Below, one piece after another: positions 43,049 to 52,688 of a stretch of 64,000 bases of DNA. Numbering within the stretch: position 1 is the stretch's first letter; every line of letters starts with the position of its first letter. The notes below the pieces were generated by a model. The model was not told the DNA's origin, did no database searches, and worked only from the letters and a program-made list of their open reading frames with translations. Source of the stretch: Candidatus Woesearchaeota archaeon (GTDB lineage: Archaea; Nanoarchaeota; Nanoarchaeia; Woesearchaeales; JAGVZT01); assembly GCA_017608295.1 (NCBI GenBank), contig JAFCGF010000002.1:1-64000 (forward strand), read 5' to 3'. The translations under genes and the position numbers were made by a program.

Positions 43049-45829
43049 ATGAAAAACAGACAAGGAAAGAAGAAAGGGATTTTCTTCAGCCTAGACGGCA
43101 TCATAGCCTTCAGCATCATGTTTGTCGGGCTTGTGCTCATCTCAAACTCATACATAGGAGAAAGACCTATAGGAAGCCAGATTCACCTGACTGAGGATGT
43201 GGCTGGCGTGCTCGGTGAGCTAAAGGTCAGTGAAGTCGATAACACCTACATTCAGGGGCTTATCGGCAACGGCACCATTAAGGGGGCAGCTCTCAATAAT
43301 TCTCTCATTGAGATGATGGCGCAGTTCTGGGCAGAGAACCAGACAGCACTGGCAAATGGTATGGTTCAGAGCCTTGGGCCTCAACTGTTCCCTGACATGA
43401 TAGCTAACCAGCAAGACATCCAGTTCATAGTTGGGGATGATATCATTTACGAGACTAATGGCACGAGCAAGACTATTGTCATCCCCATGAAGCGCATAGT
43501 GACTGGCATCGCTAAGGATAAGGTCACGAGGGGGATTATCGCACGCGCCTACCTCACCTCAATCAAGGGGAAGGCAACGTCCCGCTACATGTATTACGGG
43601 GGATTCGTCGGCCAGGGAAACATCACCAAGTTCCTCGACAATATCCCTGCGGATGCGAATATCACCCAGATTTATCTTGAGGTTGATGTGGGCAAGAACT
43701 TCACATTTTTCATCAATGATGTGCAGTGCGGCGGGCTCTACATCAGCTCAGGCATAAAGATGAGCGCTGATGGATATGACCTATCTTCCTGTAATGACTC
43801 AATAATCCTTGAAGAGAATGTCAAGAATAACTTCACCATAAAGTTCCCCATTGACAGCATAGACAACCGCTCGTTCATCGGAGGGGGCTTCCTGAGGGTG
43901 AGCTACCTCACGAATGAACTACTTGATATTGAGGATGACAATATCACTACATACTGGTTCCCTCAAATTGAAGGAGTGGTCAACTTATATACTGCCGTGG
44001 CTGTGCCGGGCACCATTGTAGGGATGGACGCTTATCTGCACTATAATGCATCCAATAAAACATCCCATTTCCTTTTCGGAAACAGCGTGGTACATGAGCA
44101 TGCCGGCGACCCCTTTGCAGAACAGGAGCATTACCTCAACAACACTTTCTTGCAGAACAGGCTGGATTATGATTACCTCAGCAACAACACAGTCCCGCTC
44201 AGGCTATATTTCTTCAACATCACCCCGCTGATTATCATGATGGGAAATGCCGACGTTGTCCTCATCACTGACTTCTCAGTCAGCATGAAAAAAGCAGTAA
44301 CTGGCTGGGATGATGTGGGAAATATGCGTAGTGCAGGGGACTGCGAAGGAGATGTTTATACTGATCCACAGGCGAGAAAGCAGGAGATTGCGCTGTGCGT
44401 TGATCAGGAAGTGGTCAATATCATCATGAACACATCCATCAGCCAAGCTCCTGGAGAGATTGTGGCCAACAGGATTTATCCAGTCCATTTCCACGATAAC
44501 GATATGTATAATTACACATCCACTACAAAGGCGGACTTGATTGACTACTACCAGAATGAGTTCCCGCCACAAGGGAAACGAAAGACCTGCCTGGGGTGCT
44601 CGCTCAACCGAGCCTACGATATATTGGAGGAAGTAAGTAGTGGCTCAAGGAGCAAGTACGTCATCATGATGACAGACGGGATGCCCTCTCATTGCCCTGA
44701 TGATGGCTGCGAAGCTGGAAACTCATCATTATATGCCGGCGTTGAGGAATGTCCCGGATTGTGCGATGTCCCCAGCTGCACTCCGGCAATCGTCGTCAGC
44801 GATTGTGCTGACTGCACATTAAATAACGGCGCCATCAACAACACGCTTTACACTGCCCAAAGGCTTGTAGATAATCTCAATGTCACCATTTACACTGTGG
44901 GCTTCGGCCCGATGGATGAATGTCCTGCCGCAAGAGATGTGTTGAGAGAGGTTGCCACTATCAGCAATGGAACCTATAACCACAGCAATAACCTTACTGT
45001 GCTTGTCGACATCTACCGGGATATCGCCTCTGACATCCTTCTCCGCACTAATCTCACCAGCCAAGCAGTGGTCATTGACTCCAATGTCAGCCAGGTCTCA
45101 ACACTCTTCGGGGATTCTTACCTAAGAATCAACTTCACCCCTGCGCCGATGATAGCTGTCCACGGCGTCATCTCGCTCACTTTGGAGCAATCCAACTTCA
45201 CTAGCGAATGCACTGGCAATGTGTACATTGAAGAAGAGATGAGAGTGCTAATGGCTGGGCTCACTTCATACAGTTCAGAACACTGGACAGACGGCCTCAC
45301 AGTCAACAATCAGGTTGTATTCAATCTCTCAGACTACAGCACAGAGTACAGTGAGCTCGGCGACCCATATTACATCAATATCCCACCTGGGACGCTCAAC
45401 ATAGGAACAAACATCCTCGAGCTCAAAACAGGAGACAACCCAAAGAATAACACCGGATGCTCCACTAACAATACGTTTATTTATACAGTTGAAATCAACC
45501 TCACCATTCCCTACACAGGGGTGTCAGAGAAAGCGGATGGATGCACATGGGATCTTGAGTATGAGGACGGCACGTTTGACTCGCTCGACATCCCCATAGA
45601 CCCTGCGCCGACAGAGAGCTGCAATTATACCTCGACATCCATTGATTATGATGAAACGGATGCCTACCAGCTCTCGGCATACAGCCTCTTTTCGCAGCTC
45701 GACTTTGACGATGACGGAAAGGTAAATATTGAGTTCGATGAACTAGACCTAACCATCGATTCAGCCATGGTCGAGGAAGTGCCATCGCTCTGGGGACCCA
45801 CTATCGCCGAGGTGAAGACGTGGCAGTGA
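43049..45829 (+). CDS. Giant pilin-like protein with von Willebrand A domain
   Basis: 926 residues. The N-terminus (RQGKKKGIFFSLDGIIAFSIMF) looks like a class III signal and pilin helix. A beta-rich region follows to about residue 390, then a vWA domain: DFSVSMKK (MIDAS DxSxS, about residue 409) and MMTDGMPSHC (about 540), with a Cys-rich insertion (CLGCSLNR, CPDDGCE, CPGLCDVPSC, CADC). The last 200 residues are beta-rich. Many Asn-X-Ser/Thr sites. It resembles in concept a PilY1-like tip adhesin carried on a pilin stem. Confidence 0.75.
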   Translation: MKNRQGKKKGIFFSLDGIIAFSIMFVGLVLISNSYIGERPIGSQIHLTEDVAGVLGELKVSEVDNTYIQGLIGNGTIKGAALNNSLIEMMAQFWAENQTALANGMVQSLGPQLFPDMIANQQDIQFIVGDDIIYETNGTSKTIVIPMKRIVTGIAKDKVTRGIIARAYLTSIKGKATSRYMYYGGFVGQGNITKFLDNIPADANITQIYLEVDVGKNFTFFINDVQCGGLYISSGIKMSADGYDLSSCNDSIILEENVKNNFTIKFPIDSIDNRSFIGGGFLRVSYLTNELLDIEDDNITTYWFPQIEGVVNLYTAVAVPGTIVGMDAYLHYNASNKTSHFLFGNSVVHEHAGDPFAEQEHYLNNTFLQNRLDYDYLSNNTVPLRLYFFNITPLIIMMGNADVVLITDFSVSMKKAVTGWDDVGNMRSAGDCEGDVYTDPQARKQEIALCVDQEVVNIIMNTSISQAPGEIVANRIYPVHFHDNDMYNYTSTTKADLIDYYQNEFPPQGKRKTCLGCSLNRAYDILEEVSSGSRSKYVIMMTDGMPSHCPDDGCEAGNSSLYAGVEECPGLCDVPSCTPAIVVSDCADCTLNNGAINNTLYTAQRLVDNLNVTIYTVGFGPMDECPAARDVLREVATISNGTYNHSNNLTVLVDIYRDIASDILLRTNLTSQAVVIDSNVSQVSTLFGDSYLRINFTPAPMIAVHGVISLTLEQSNFTSECTGNVYIEEEMRVLMAGLTSYSSEHWTDGLTVNNQVVFNLSDYSTEYSELGDPYYINIPPGTLNIGTNILELKTGDNPKNNTGCSTNNTFIYTVEINLTIPYTGVSEKADGCTWDLEYEDGTFDSLDIPIDPAPTESCNYTSTSIDYDETDAYQLSAYSLFSQLDFDDDGKVNIEFDELDLTIDSAMVEEVPSLWGPTIAEVKTWQ

Positions 45830-46794
45830 GGCTGCCCATATGGAAATCAAAGAAAGGTATAGTGTACAGTGTGATGGCCATCATGCTTCTTGCCTTTGTG
45901 GTGTATGCGCTCAATGTCCAGACCTCGTACACATACCAGCAGGAGATGTTCGTGGCAAAGAACCGTGTACAGGCCATGGACACATTCCTCGAAGACCTTG
46001 ACAGGGACATGAGCCGAGCAGTCTACATCATCGGCTTCAGGGTGCTTCTTGCGATGCAGCAGGAGATTGTCAGCCAGGGCGTATTCATTAATGATGTCGA
46101 CGCCATATTCAACGAAGGGTTCTTGGATGGCCGGATTTTCGGTGATCCCCATATCCTGCTCAACCAGTCAACCTACATCAACTGGACCCAGCGGATGGAA
46201 GTAGAGGCCTCCAAACTCAAACTGAACCTCTCTATACACATCGACCATGTCAGGATATACCAAGCTGAACCGTGGAGCGTGAGAGTGGAGGTCACAAGCA
46301 ACATCAACCTGACTGATGACCTCCAGACAGCAGAGTGGAACATGCAAAAGACTACCAGCGGAGACATTAGCATCCTTGATTTCGAGGATCCGCTCTATAT
46401 AGTGAATAGCCTCGGAAAAGTGACAAACATCATCACCAGGTCCCCATATGAGGGGGATTTCGTCAGCTTTGGCAGTACCAAATTCCTGAGGAACCATATC
46501 AATGGAAGCTACTATGTCGCGAATCCCGTCGCTCCCGACTACCTCCAGCGCCTCACGGGAAATATCACTGGAAATTCCACAAACGGAATCGAGAGCTTGG
46601 TTTACGTGCCTACCTTTTATGATGCTGGATTCGATCCCTTGGACAGGAGCGCGGTTGATTACATCTATTTCGGCACAGTAGACCTATCAGACCAGACATT
46701 CAAAATCAACAACACATACACGAGCTGGTTCCGCCTGGATAATACAAGCGGACATCTTGAGAGATACATGGTAGAGAATATCACGCTCTCGTGA
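45820..46794 (+). CDS. Pilin-like protein 5 with large head domain
   Basis: 324 residues from the GTG at 45820, overlapping the vWA gene. Signal KSKKGIVYSVMAIMLLAFVVYAL: basic stretch, Gly, then hydrophobic helix, without the usual Glu at +5. A helical segment (VAKNRVQAMDTFLEDLDRDMSRA) and a beta-rich head with many sequons follow. Probably a minor or tip-associated pilin working with the vWA protein. Confidence 0.7.
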   Translation: MAVRLPIWKSKKGIVYSVMAIMLLAFVVYALNVQTSYTYQQEMFVAKNRVQAMDTFLEDLDRDMSRAVYIIGFRVLLAMQQEIVSQGVFINDVDAIFNEGFLDGRIFGDPHILLNQSTYINWTQRMEVEASKLKLNLSIHIDHVRIYQAEPWSVRVEVTSNINLTDDLQTAEWNMQKTTSGDISILDFEDPLYIVNSLGKVTNIITRSPYEGDFVSFGSTKFLRNHINGSYYVANPVAPDYLQRLTGNITGNSTNGIESLVYVPTFYDAGFDPLDRSAVDYIYFGTVDLSDQTFKINNTYTSWFRLDNTSGHLERYMVENITLS

Positions 46795-46833
46795 GCATTT
46801 CCCAAGCTACCATGGTATACTGGCAATAGAAAG

Positions 46834-46844
46834 CTTTTTATAAG
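46834..46844 (+). promoter_or_regulatory. TATA box before the pilus assembly genes
   Basis: CTTTTTATAAG would start transcription near 46866. AGGAGG at 46855-46860 is either a ribosome site for the ATG at 46870 (if initiation is earlier) or lies just upstream of a leaderless mRNA. Confidence 0.4.
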
Positions 46845-46869
46845 TAGAAAACGCAGGAGGATGTCATAT

Positions 46870-48030
46870 ATGGCTCCAGCAGGTCCAGTTATCCAGACAG
46901 GAGTAGACCAACTCATTGCCCTCATTGAAAAAAAAGGAGGGATTACCATCCCAGAGGCAGCCAACCTCCTTGGTTTGCCGAAGGTAGTGGTTGAGGAATG
47001 GGTCTCTTTCCTAGAGGAAGAAGGCGTAATAACTGTCGACTACAAGTTCTCAAAAGGGAAGCTTGAGCTCAAGAAGCTCTCAGAGCATGAAATGAAGCGG
47101 AAGAGCCAGGAGTTCGTGAGCAAGAAGGAAGGCTTCCTCAGAAAGCTCGAATCCACCCTCTCATACATCGATAAGGAGAGGGACTGGCTAGGACGAATCA
47201 AAGGGGAGTTCGAACAACTCGCCCAGGAAGTCCACAAGGAAGTGGAGAACATAGGGGAAGAACTGCGGACCCTCGAGAAATTCGAGAGGCTCAAGAGCGA
47301 GCTGGACAAGGAAATCATAATCCAGGAACAAGGATACCGCGATACAATCAAACAGATTAACAAGGAACTCGAGAGTAAAAGAAAGAGCTACGAGGGCATC
47401 ATCAAGAGACTCCAGAAGGAACATATCAGCCTCGACGAGGAGCGGGCAAATGCTGTTTCACTTCTTAAAGAAGAAGACCGGCTCTCAGAAGAGTTAAAGC
47501 GAGTGACAAAATGGATTGGTGAGATTCACAAAAACATCGAGAAGGAGAAACACACGATTACTAATGCAGAAAAGCATATGGATGAATTAAAGGCCTGTAG
47601 TGACAAGATCAGTAAGGAGATTACTGAAAAAGAGGATGAGATAACTACACTTATCAGCCAAAGCAAGGCGCAAGAATCAGAGATTATCCGGCTCCAGAAA
47701 GGCATCTTGGCAAAATACGTCAGGGAACGGAAGAAAATCGCTGAGGACACAAAGTTCCTTGGCGCCCTGAAGGACAGGTTCAAGCAGGCGTTCGTAAAGA
47801 AGAAAGAGATACTCGACCTTTTCAACAACATGGAACGGGAACTCAATTCACTAAGAGGAGAGTTCGAGGTGCTCATCAAAAAAGCGAAAATTATCGAATT
47901 CTCAAAGGGATCATCAGATGTCGAGAAGCACACAAAAGAAATCGAGAAAAAATACAAGGAGATGGAGAAGCGAAGGAAGAACTTCGAAAAAGAAGCCCTT
48001 AAGCTCACCAGCCTTCTGAAACAGGTCTGA
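46870..48030 (+). CDS. Winged-helix plus long coiled-coil protein of the pilus operon
   Basis: About 386 residues. The N-terminal 60 residues (LIALIEKKGGITIPEAANLLGLPKVVVEEW, then LEEEGVITVDY) form a winged helix. From about residue 70 to the end it is a Lys/Glu-rich coiled coil. No membrane segment. Its TGA overlaps the ATG of the ATPase gene (TGATG), so it is made with the assembly motor. Such a combination could be a regulator, a DNA-binding tether or a cytosolic scaffold. Not part of classical type IV pilus sets. Confidence 0.7.
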   Translation: MAPAGPVIQTGVDQLIALIEKKGGITIPEAANLLGLPKVVVEEWVSFLEEEGVITVDYKFSKGKLELKKLSEHEMKRKSQEFVSKKEGFLRKLESTLSYIDKERDWLGRIKGEFEQLAQEVHKEVENIGEELRTLEKFERLKSELDKEIIIQEQGYRDTIKQINKELESKRKSYEGIIKRLQKEHISLDEERANAVSLLKEEDRLSEELKRVTKWIGEIHKNIEKEKHTITNAEKHMDELKACSDKISKEITEKEDEITTLISQSKAQESEIIRLQKGILAKYVRERKKIAEDTKFLGALKDRFKQAFVKKKEILDLFNNMERELNSLRGEFEVLIKKAKIIEFSKGSSDVEKHTKEIEKKYKEMEKRRKNFEKEALKLTSLLKQV

Positions 48031-49877
48031 TGGCAAAAAAAACAAGAAAAGTGAAGACAGTCGCCAAGAAATCTTCAACGAAGTTGAAGGCTCCGAAAAG
48101 AGCGAAGAGGGTAAGAAAAGGCAAGGATGTCGAAACTGTCTTCGCAAAGTTAGCGCATGATGGCATCGGAGAGGCAGCAGCAACGCTTCCGGGGAAACCT
48201 GCGGGTCCGAAAATAAAGAGGACTGTCAAAGGGAAGAAAGGTGCAAAGAAAGTTAAGATTCCCGCAGATAAAGCACCAGCAACGAAAGGAAAAGACCGCC
48301 TCATAGACCAGTACGAGTACACTGCTGGCAACATTCCCATCACCATCAAGATATTTGCCCGGCCGGGAGAATATGCCCCAGTGTATGAGTGTTCTGTCTC
48401 AGCCATCAGCCCGACGACAGAGATTATCCTTGAACGCATCAGAAGAGAGCTCATCAAAGAAGTATCGCTCGAAATCAGCGAGATAACCGACCCGCACCGC
48501 ATGACAGATATCGAGGACCATTTCAAGATGGCCATAGGTACCCTCATCCAGAAGTACTTCCCAAACACCGACGAGGTGACGCTCTCCTACCTCACAACGT
48601 ATCTTATCCAAAAAGCACTGGGAATGGGAAACATCGAAAACCTGATGATGGATCATTCTCTTGAGGAAATAACTATCAATGGGGCGCACGAACCAGTCTG
48701 GGTCTACCATAGGAAGCATGGCTGGCTCAAAACCAACATCAGGCTGGCCAATGACGACCAGATTAGGCATTACGCCTCACTCATCGCGCGAAAAGTGGGA
48801 AGGCAGATTTCAGTCTCAGACCCCCTGCTCGACGCGCATCTCAGCACTGGTGACAGGTTGAACGCCACCTTGCACCCTATTACAATTAGGGGCAACACCA
48901 TCACTATCAGAAAGTTCGCAGCAAAACCGTGGACAATCACTGACTTGATTCGTAATGGAACCATTTCTCCTGAGGGTGCCGCCATGATTTGGCAGGCAAT
49001 TCAGTACGAAATGAGTATGCTCGTGGCTGGCGGTACCGCCTCAGGGAAAACATCCATGCTGAACGCGCTTGCGAACTTCTTCCCGCCGAACCAGCGCATC
49101 CTCAGCATTGAAGATACTCATGAACTACAGCTTCCCGGCCATCTCCACTGGGTGCCGATGATTACAAGGCTTCCTAACCCAGAGGGAAAGGGCGAGATAA
49201 GCATGCTCAACCTTCTCGTGAACTCGCTGCGTATGAGGCCTGACAGGATTCTCGTCGGCGAGATTCGTAGGAAAAAAGAAGCTGAAGTCCTGTTCGAAGC
49301 CATCCATACTGGCCACAGCGTGTATGCGACAATCCACGCGAACAATACTCGGGAAACCATCATCAGACTTACAAGCCCACCAATTGAAGTGCCAAAGAGC
49401 ATGATTCCTGCTCTCTCTTATATCATTGTCCAATATCGAAACCGACGGACAGGCAAAAGGCGGACGTTCCAGATAGCTGAAGTAACTGAAGACGCCGAGG
49501 GAACCGTCCTCATGCAGTACGACGTGAATAAGGACCATCTCCTTACTATCAACATGTCAATCGCTTTCATGAATCAATTGACCCAAGCCACTGGACTTAC
49601 AGAGACAGCCATTCAAAAGGACATCGATGAGAAGTCAAGAATCCTCAAGTGGATGGTCGATAAGAACATCTCTGATGTTGACTCAGTCGGGCTGGTGATG
49701 GCAGAATACTACACCAACCATTCCCACATCATGATGTCTGTCAAGGCAAATAAAGTGCCCTCATCCGTATTAAGGAAAAGAGAAGAACTAGCACAGCTGG
49801 CAAAAGCAAAAGAAGAGGCAGCTGCGGAAGCAATGGCGGCTGCCAAGGTAAAAACTGAAAAGAACGAGACAGAATAA
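48030..49877 (+). CDS. Type IV pilus/archaellum-type secretion ATPase (TadA/CpaF/GspE family)
   Basis: 615 residues. Walker A GGTASGKT at 334-341, Asp box (EDTHEL about 361), Walker B RILVGE 406-411 and His box (IHTGHSVYATIHA about 425-437) identify the hexameric motor that drives pilin assembly. The N-terminal 90 residues are extremely Lys-rich, an extension not needed by the family. Downstream come two platform proteins. TGATG overlap with the coiled-coil gene. Confidence 0.93.
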   Translation: MAKKTRKVKTVAKKSSTKLKAPKRAKRVRKGKDVETVFAKLAHDGIGEAAATLPGKPAGPKIKRTVKGKKGAKKVKIPADKAPATKGKDRLIDQYEYTAGNIPITIKIFARPGEYAPVYECSVSAISPTTEIILERIRRELIKEVSLEISEITDPHRMTDIEDHFKMAIGTLIQKYFPNTDEVTLSYLTTYLIQKALGMGNIENLMMDHSLEEITINGAHEPVWVYHRKHGWLKTNIRLANDDQIRHYASLIARKVGRQISVSDPLLDAHLSTGDRLNATLHPITIRGNTITIRKFAAKPWTITDLIRNGTISPEGAAMIWQAIQYEMSMLVAGGTASGKTSMLNALANFFPPNQRILSIEDTHELQLPGHLHWVPMITRLPNPEGKGEISMLNLLVNSLRMRPDRILVGEIRRKKEAEVLFEAIHTGHSVYATIHANNTRETIIRLTSPPIEVPKSMIPALSYIIVQYRNRRTGKRRTFQIAEVTEDAEGTVLMQYDVNKDHLLTINMSIAFMNQLTQATGLTETAIQKDIDEKSRILKWMVDKNISDVDSVGLVMAEYYTNHSHIMMSVKANKVPSSVLRKREELAQLAKAKEEAAAEAMAAAKVKTEKNETE

Positions 49878-49878
49878 C

Positions 49879-50694
49879 ATGAGTAGCAGCCTGGTTACAA
49901 CCCTAAAACACCAGTTCCCCCTGCTTCCCCTCAAACTCAAGCAGGCGGGCATGAATGATGAGCCTGATGAATTCATAAAAAAAATCCTCACAGTCAGTGC
50001 CTTCATGAGCATTGGTGCCCTCATAGTCATTGGAGGGGTGCTCAATGCATTGGGCGCCTCACCTCTGCTCATTATTATGACTTGCCCCATTATCTTCACA
50101 CTCATGTTCATGTACATGATGAATATGCCTGACATGTACGCCCTGAAGCGCCAGAGAGAAATGGACCGCGAGATTGTGTTCATGGGGCGCTATCTCATCC
50201 TACAGCTTGAAGCAGGTATCCCGATATATAATGCAATGAAGAACATCGCCATGAACTATGAACATTCGGGCAAATTCTTCAAGGAAATCCTAGACTGGAT
50301 AGATATGGGCACTCCAATGGAAGACGCCCTGAATGAAGGCATCGTCATCAGCCCTTCGCCAAATATGGTCCGGATTCTCTGGCAGATCCTCAACACTATC
50401 AAAACAGGAAGTGACATCAAGGTCTCACTCATCAATGTGCTCGACCAGATAACCAGGGAGCAGACCATTGCATTGAAAGAATATGGAAAGAAACTCAACC
50501 CCCTAGCAATGATGTATATGGTCATGGCCATCATCTTCCCTTCATTAGGTGTGACCATCCTCGTGATTATCTCCGCATTCCTTTCCATCAACATGAATCT
50601 TATAGCGTTGCTGGTGTTGGCAGGGATGCTCGGCTTCATGCAGTTCATGTTCTTCAACATCATAAGATCACAAAGGCCGGCGGTTGACCTATGA
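49879..50694 (+). CDS. Pilus platform protein 1 (TadC/GspF-like)
   Basis: 271 residues. Cytosolic start, two membrane segments (about residues 38-58 and 62-80), a cytosolic helical T2SSF domain (EIVFMGRYLILQLEAGIPIYNAMKNIA, then EDALNEGI...QILNTIKTGSDIKVSL) and two C-terminal segments. This is the inner platform on which the ATPase acts. One base after the ATPase stop and overlapping the next gene by four bases. Confidence 0.88.
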   Translation: MSSSLVTTLKHQFPLLPLKLKQAGMNDEPDEFIKKILTVSAFMSIGALIVIGGVLNALGASPLLIIMTCPIIFTLMFMYMMNMPDMYALKRQREMDREIVFMGRYLILQLEAGIPIYNAMKNIAMNYEHSGKFFKEILDWIDMGTPMEDALNEGIVISPSPNMVRILWQILNTIKTGSDIKVSLINVLDQITREQTIALKEYGKKLNPLAMMYMVMAIIFPSLGVTILVIISAFLSINMNLIALLVLAGMLGFMQFMFFNIIRSQRPAVDL

Positions 50695-51968
50695 AGCTCG
50701 GTAAGAAAAAAGGGAAAGAAAAAATGCCCCCTATGCCGACAAAAGATGAGACAAAGACAACTAAAGATAAAGCTAAGCCCATAATCAAGAAGCCGCTGCC
50801 CTTCAAAAAGCCGGGAAACATATTCAAGAAAATCTTCAAGAGGGAGCCAAAGAGTTCTCTGCATAGAATCTCCAAGGAGATTGAGAAAGTAGAGAAGAAG
50901 AAAACCAAAATCTCAAAAGGAAAAAAAGATAAGGGCTTCAAGAAAGAGGCAAAAAGCCTGAAAAAAATAAAGAAAAAAAAAGTGCGCCAAAAGATGGAGC
51001 ACTACCTTGAAAGAGCGGGCATCAATTTTGATGAGCAGTTCATAAGCAAACGCATCTTTCTTGCGGCAGTCGCCCTTAACCTCCTGCTTTCATTCTATCT
51101 CATGTTCTATTATGCCTCAAACGTCAGGGCAGGCGCATTTGGGATTATCTACTGGATGATTCTCATTTGGGTATTCGCATTCTTGGGCACCCTCACTCTC
51201 ACCTGGCTCAGCTTCTACATCTACCTCGACCTCCGCGCCCACAATAGGCGGAAAATGATTGAGGAAGTCTTCCCCGACTTTCTCCAGCTCGCATCCGCCA
51301 ACATCCGTGCGGGCATGCCTATAGACAGGGCCTTATGGTTCGCAGTGCGGCCAAGGTTCGGTATCCTAGCCAAAGAGATGGAAACTGTCGCAAAGGATGT
51401 CCTGAGTGGTACTGACTTGGAACAAGCATTGGACAAGTTCACCCGAAAGTACGATTCAGCTGTGGTCAGGAGGGCGGTCACGCTCCTCATTGAAGGAATG
51501 AAATCAGGGGGAGAGATTGGCGACCTTCTGGCAAAAATATCCATCAACATCCAGGAAAGGCAAATCATGCAGAAGGAAATGGGAGCGGATGTGATGAGCT
51601 ACGCGATGTTCATCGCTATTGCCACAATACTTGCGGCACCCTTCCTCTTTGCCCTCTCAGGACAGCTCCTGGCTATTCTCACGGAAATCATGGGCGGGCT
51701 TTCGGCAGGGTCAGGAGGAGAACAGATGGCGCAGACAGGCATGTCAATGACATTCTCTGAGATTACATTGAAGGAGTCGGACTTCAAGATATTTTCTATC
51801 GTCGCGCTCATGATTTCCTCAGGCTTTTCTGCTGCCATCACTGCGACTATCCGCAAAGGCGATGTGAAAGAGGGTATTGGCCAGATTCCCATGTACATAG
51901 CGATAACCGTCGGCCTCTACCTTATCGCATCGAAGGGCTTCGGGATGCTGATGGGCGGATTCGTCTAG
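50691..51968 (+). CDS. Pilus platform protein 2 (TadC/GspF-like) with basic N-terminal extension
   Basis: 425 residues. The first ~105 are Lys-rich and disordered. Then a membrane pair (about 118-137 and 150-175), the T2SSF domain (FPDFLQLASANIRAGMPIDRALWFA...LIEGMKSGGEIGDLLAKIS) and C-terminal membrane segments. It pairs with the 271-residue paralogue as TadB/TadC do in Tad systems. ATGA overlap with the preceding gene. No prepilin peptidase gene is present in this window. Confidence 0.88.
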   Translation: MKLGKKKGKEKMPPMPTKDETKTTKDKAKPIIKKPLPFKKPGNIFKKIFKREPKSSLHRISKEIEKVEKKKTKISKGKKDKGFKKEAKSLKKIKKKKVRQKMEHYLERAGINFDEQFISKRIFLAAVALNLLLSFYLMFYYASNVRAGAFGIIYWMILIWVFAFLGTLTLTWLSFYIYLDLRAHNRRKMIEEVFPDFLQLASANIRAGMPIDRALWFAVRPRFGILAKEMETVAKDVLSGTDLEQALDKFTRKYDSAVVRRAVTLLIEGMKSGGEIGDLLAKISINIQERQIMQKEMGADVMSYAMFIAIATILAAPFLFALSGQLLAILTEIMGGLSAGSGGEQMAQTGMSMTFSEITLKESDFKIFSIVALMISSGFSAAITATIRKGDVKEGIGQIPMYIAITVGLYLIASKGFGMLMGGFV

Positions 51969-52109
51969 GGCGAACAGAGAGCACCCCACTAAGCAAGCAC
52001 TAACATCTTATTCTGTTACTGAGCAGACCACAGCGGACCACACATCTCCGTGAGCCATTCACAGCATAAATAATTGTGTAATTGTCATTACATATTTCTC
52101 ACTGGTCAC

Positions 52110-52167
52110 GAAGAAAAAAAGAAAGAGAAAAAAATAAAATAAAAAAGAACGCGCTTATTGCGCGTTC
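52110..52167 (-). terminator. Hairpin plus T-tract at the end of pilin A
   Basis: On the minus strand, GAACGCGC and GCGCGTTC (arms 52160-52167 and 52147-52154) enclose a five-base loop that contains the stop codon, immediately followed by TTTTTTATTTTATTTTTTT. This has the form of a bacterial intrinsic terminator and overlaps the last three codons of the gene. The spacer 51969-52109 otherwise holds no gene. Confidence 0.75.
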
Positions 52168-52649
52168 GCCTGGATTCCGCCAGTTATCGGGTACATTATG
52201 CCGTTGTTGCTATTGTTATACCTGATGACCACGTCCGACTTAAACCTTCCAGCAGTCTGGGCTCCGCACTCTAAATAAACTGTAGCTTGACCACGGTTGA
52301 CAACGGGAACTAAGGCTTCAGTCGCTCCGCCTCCAAGGTGGTTTACAGACCCATTCCCTGACACGGTACAGTCCCCAGTAGCATGCATGCTAGTCGAAAC
52401 CTGAATTGTATAACCAACGTTGTTGCTCAACACGAAGCTGAGGTTTCCATCTCCACTAGGCAGTATGTGCACCCTAGCCTTACCAAGGCAGGACAACTCC
52501 GACGGGAACTGACACTGCTCTGGCAGCAGGTTTGTCGGCGAGAACACGCCGAAATACACCAGTGCGCCGATGACAACAGTCACGGCAAGTATGGCCCAAC
52601 CATAGGTCATGATAAATTCCATGGCGGCCTGACCTTTTTTGTTACGCAT
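52155..52649 (-). CDS. Type IV pilin A
   Basis: 164 residues. Signal MRNKKGQ, then AAMEFIMTYGWAILAVTVVIG as the pilin helix with Glu at +5 from Gly. The head begins VFSPTNLLPEQCQFPSELSC and has Cys pairs, ending GGIQANAQ. It shares its first 37 or so residues exactly with pilin B, while the heads differ, as in surface-variable pilins. One of three tandem leftward copies converging on the assembly operon. A strong hairpin/T-tract terminator follows. Confidence 0.88.
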   Translation of the reverse strand: MRNKKGQAAMEFIMTYGWAILAVTVVIGALVYFGVFSPTNLLPEQCQFPSELSCLGKARVHILPSGDGNLSFVLSNNVGYTIQVSTSMHATGDCTVSGNGSVNHLGGGATEALVPVVNRGQATVYLECGAQTAGRFKSDVVIRYNNSNNGIMYPITGGIQANAQ

Positions 52650-52688
52650 TATTTCACCTCGTTTTGGGATTATTCAATATAAACACGA

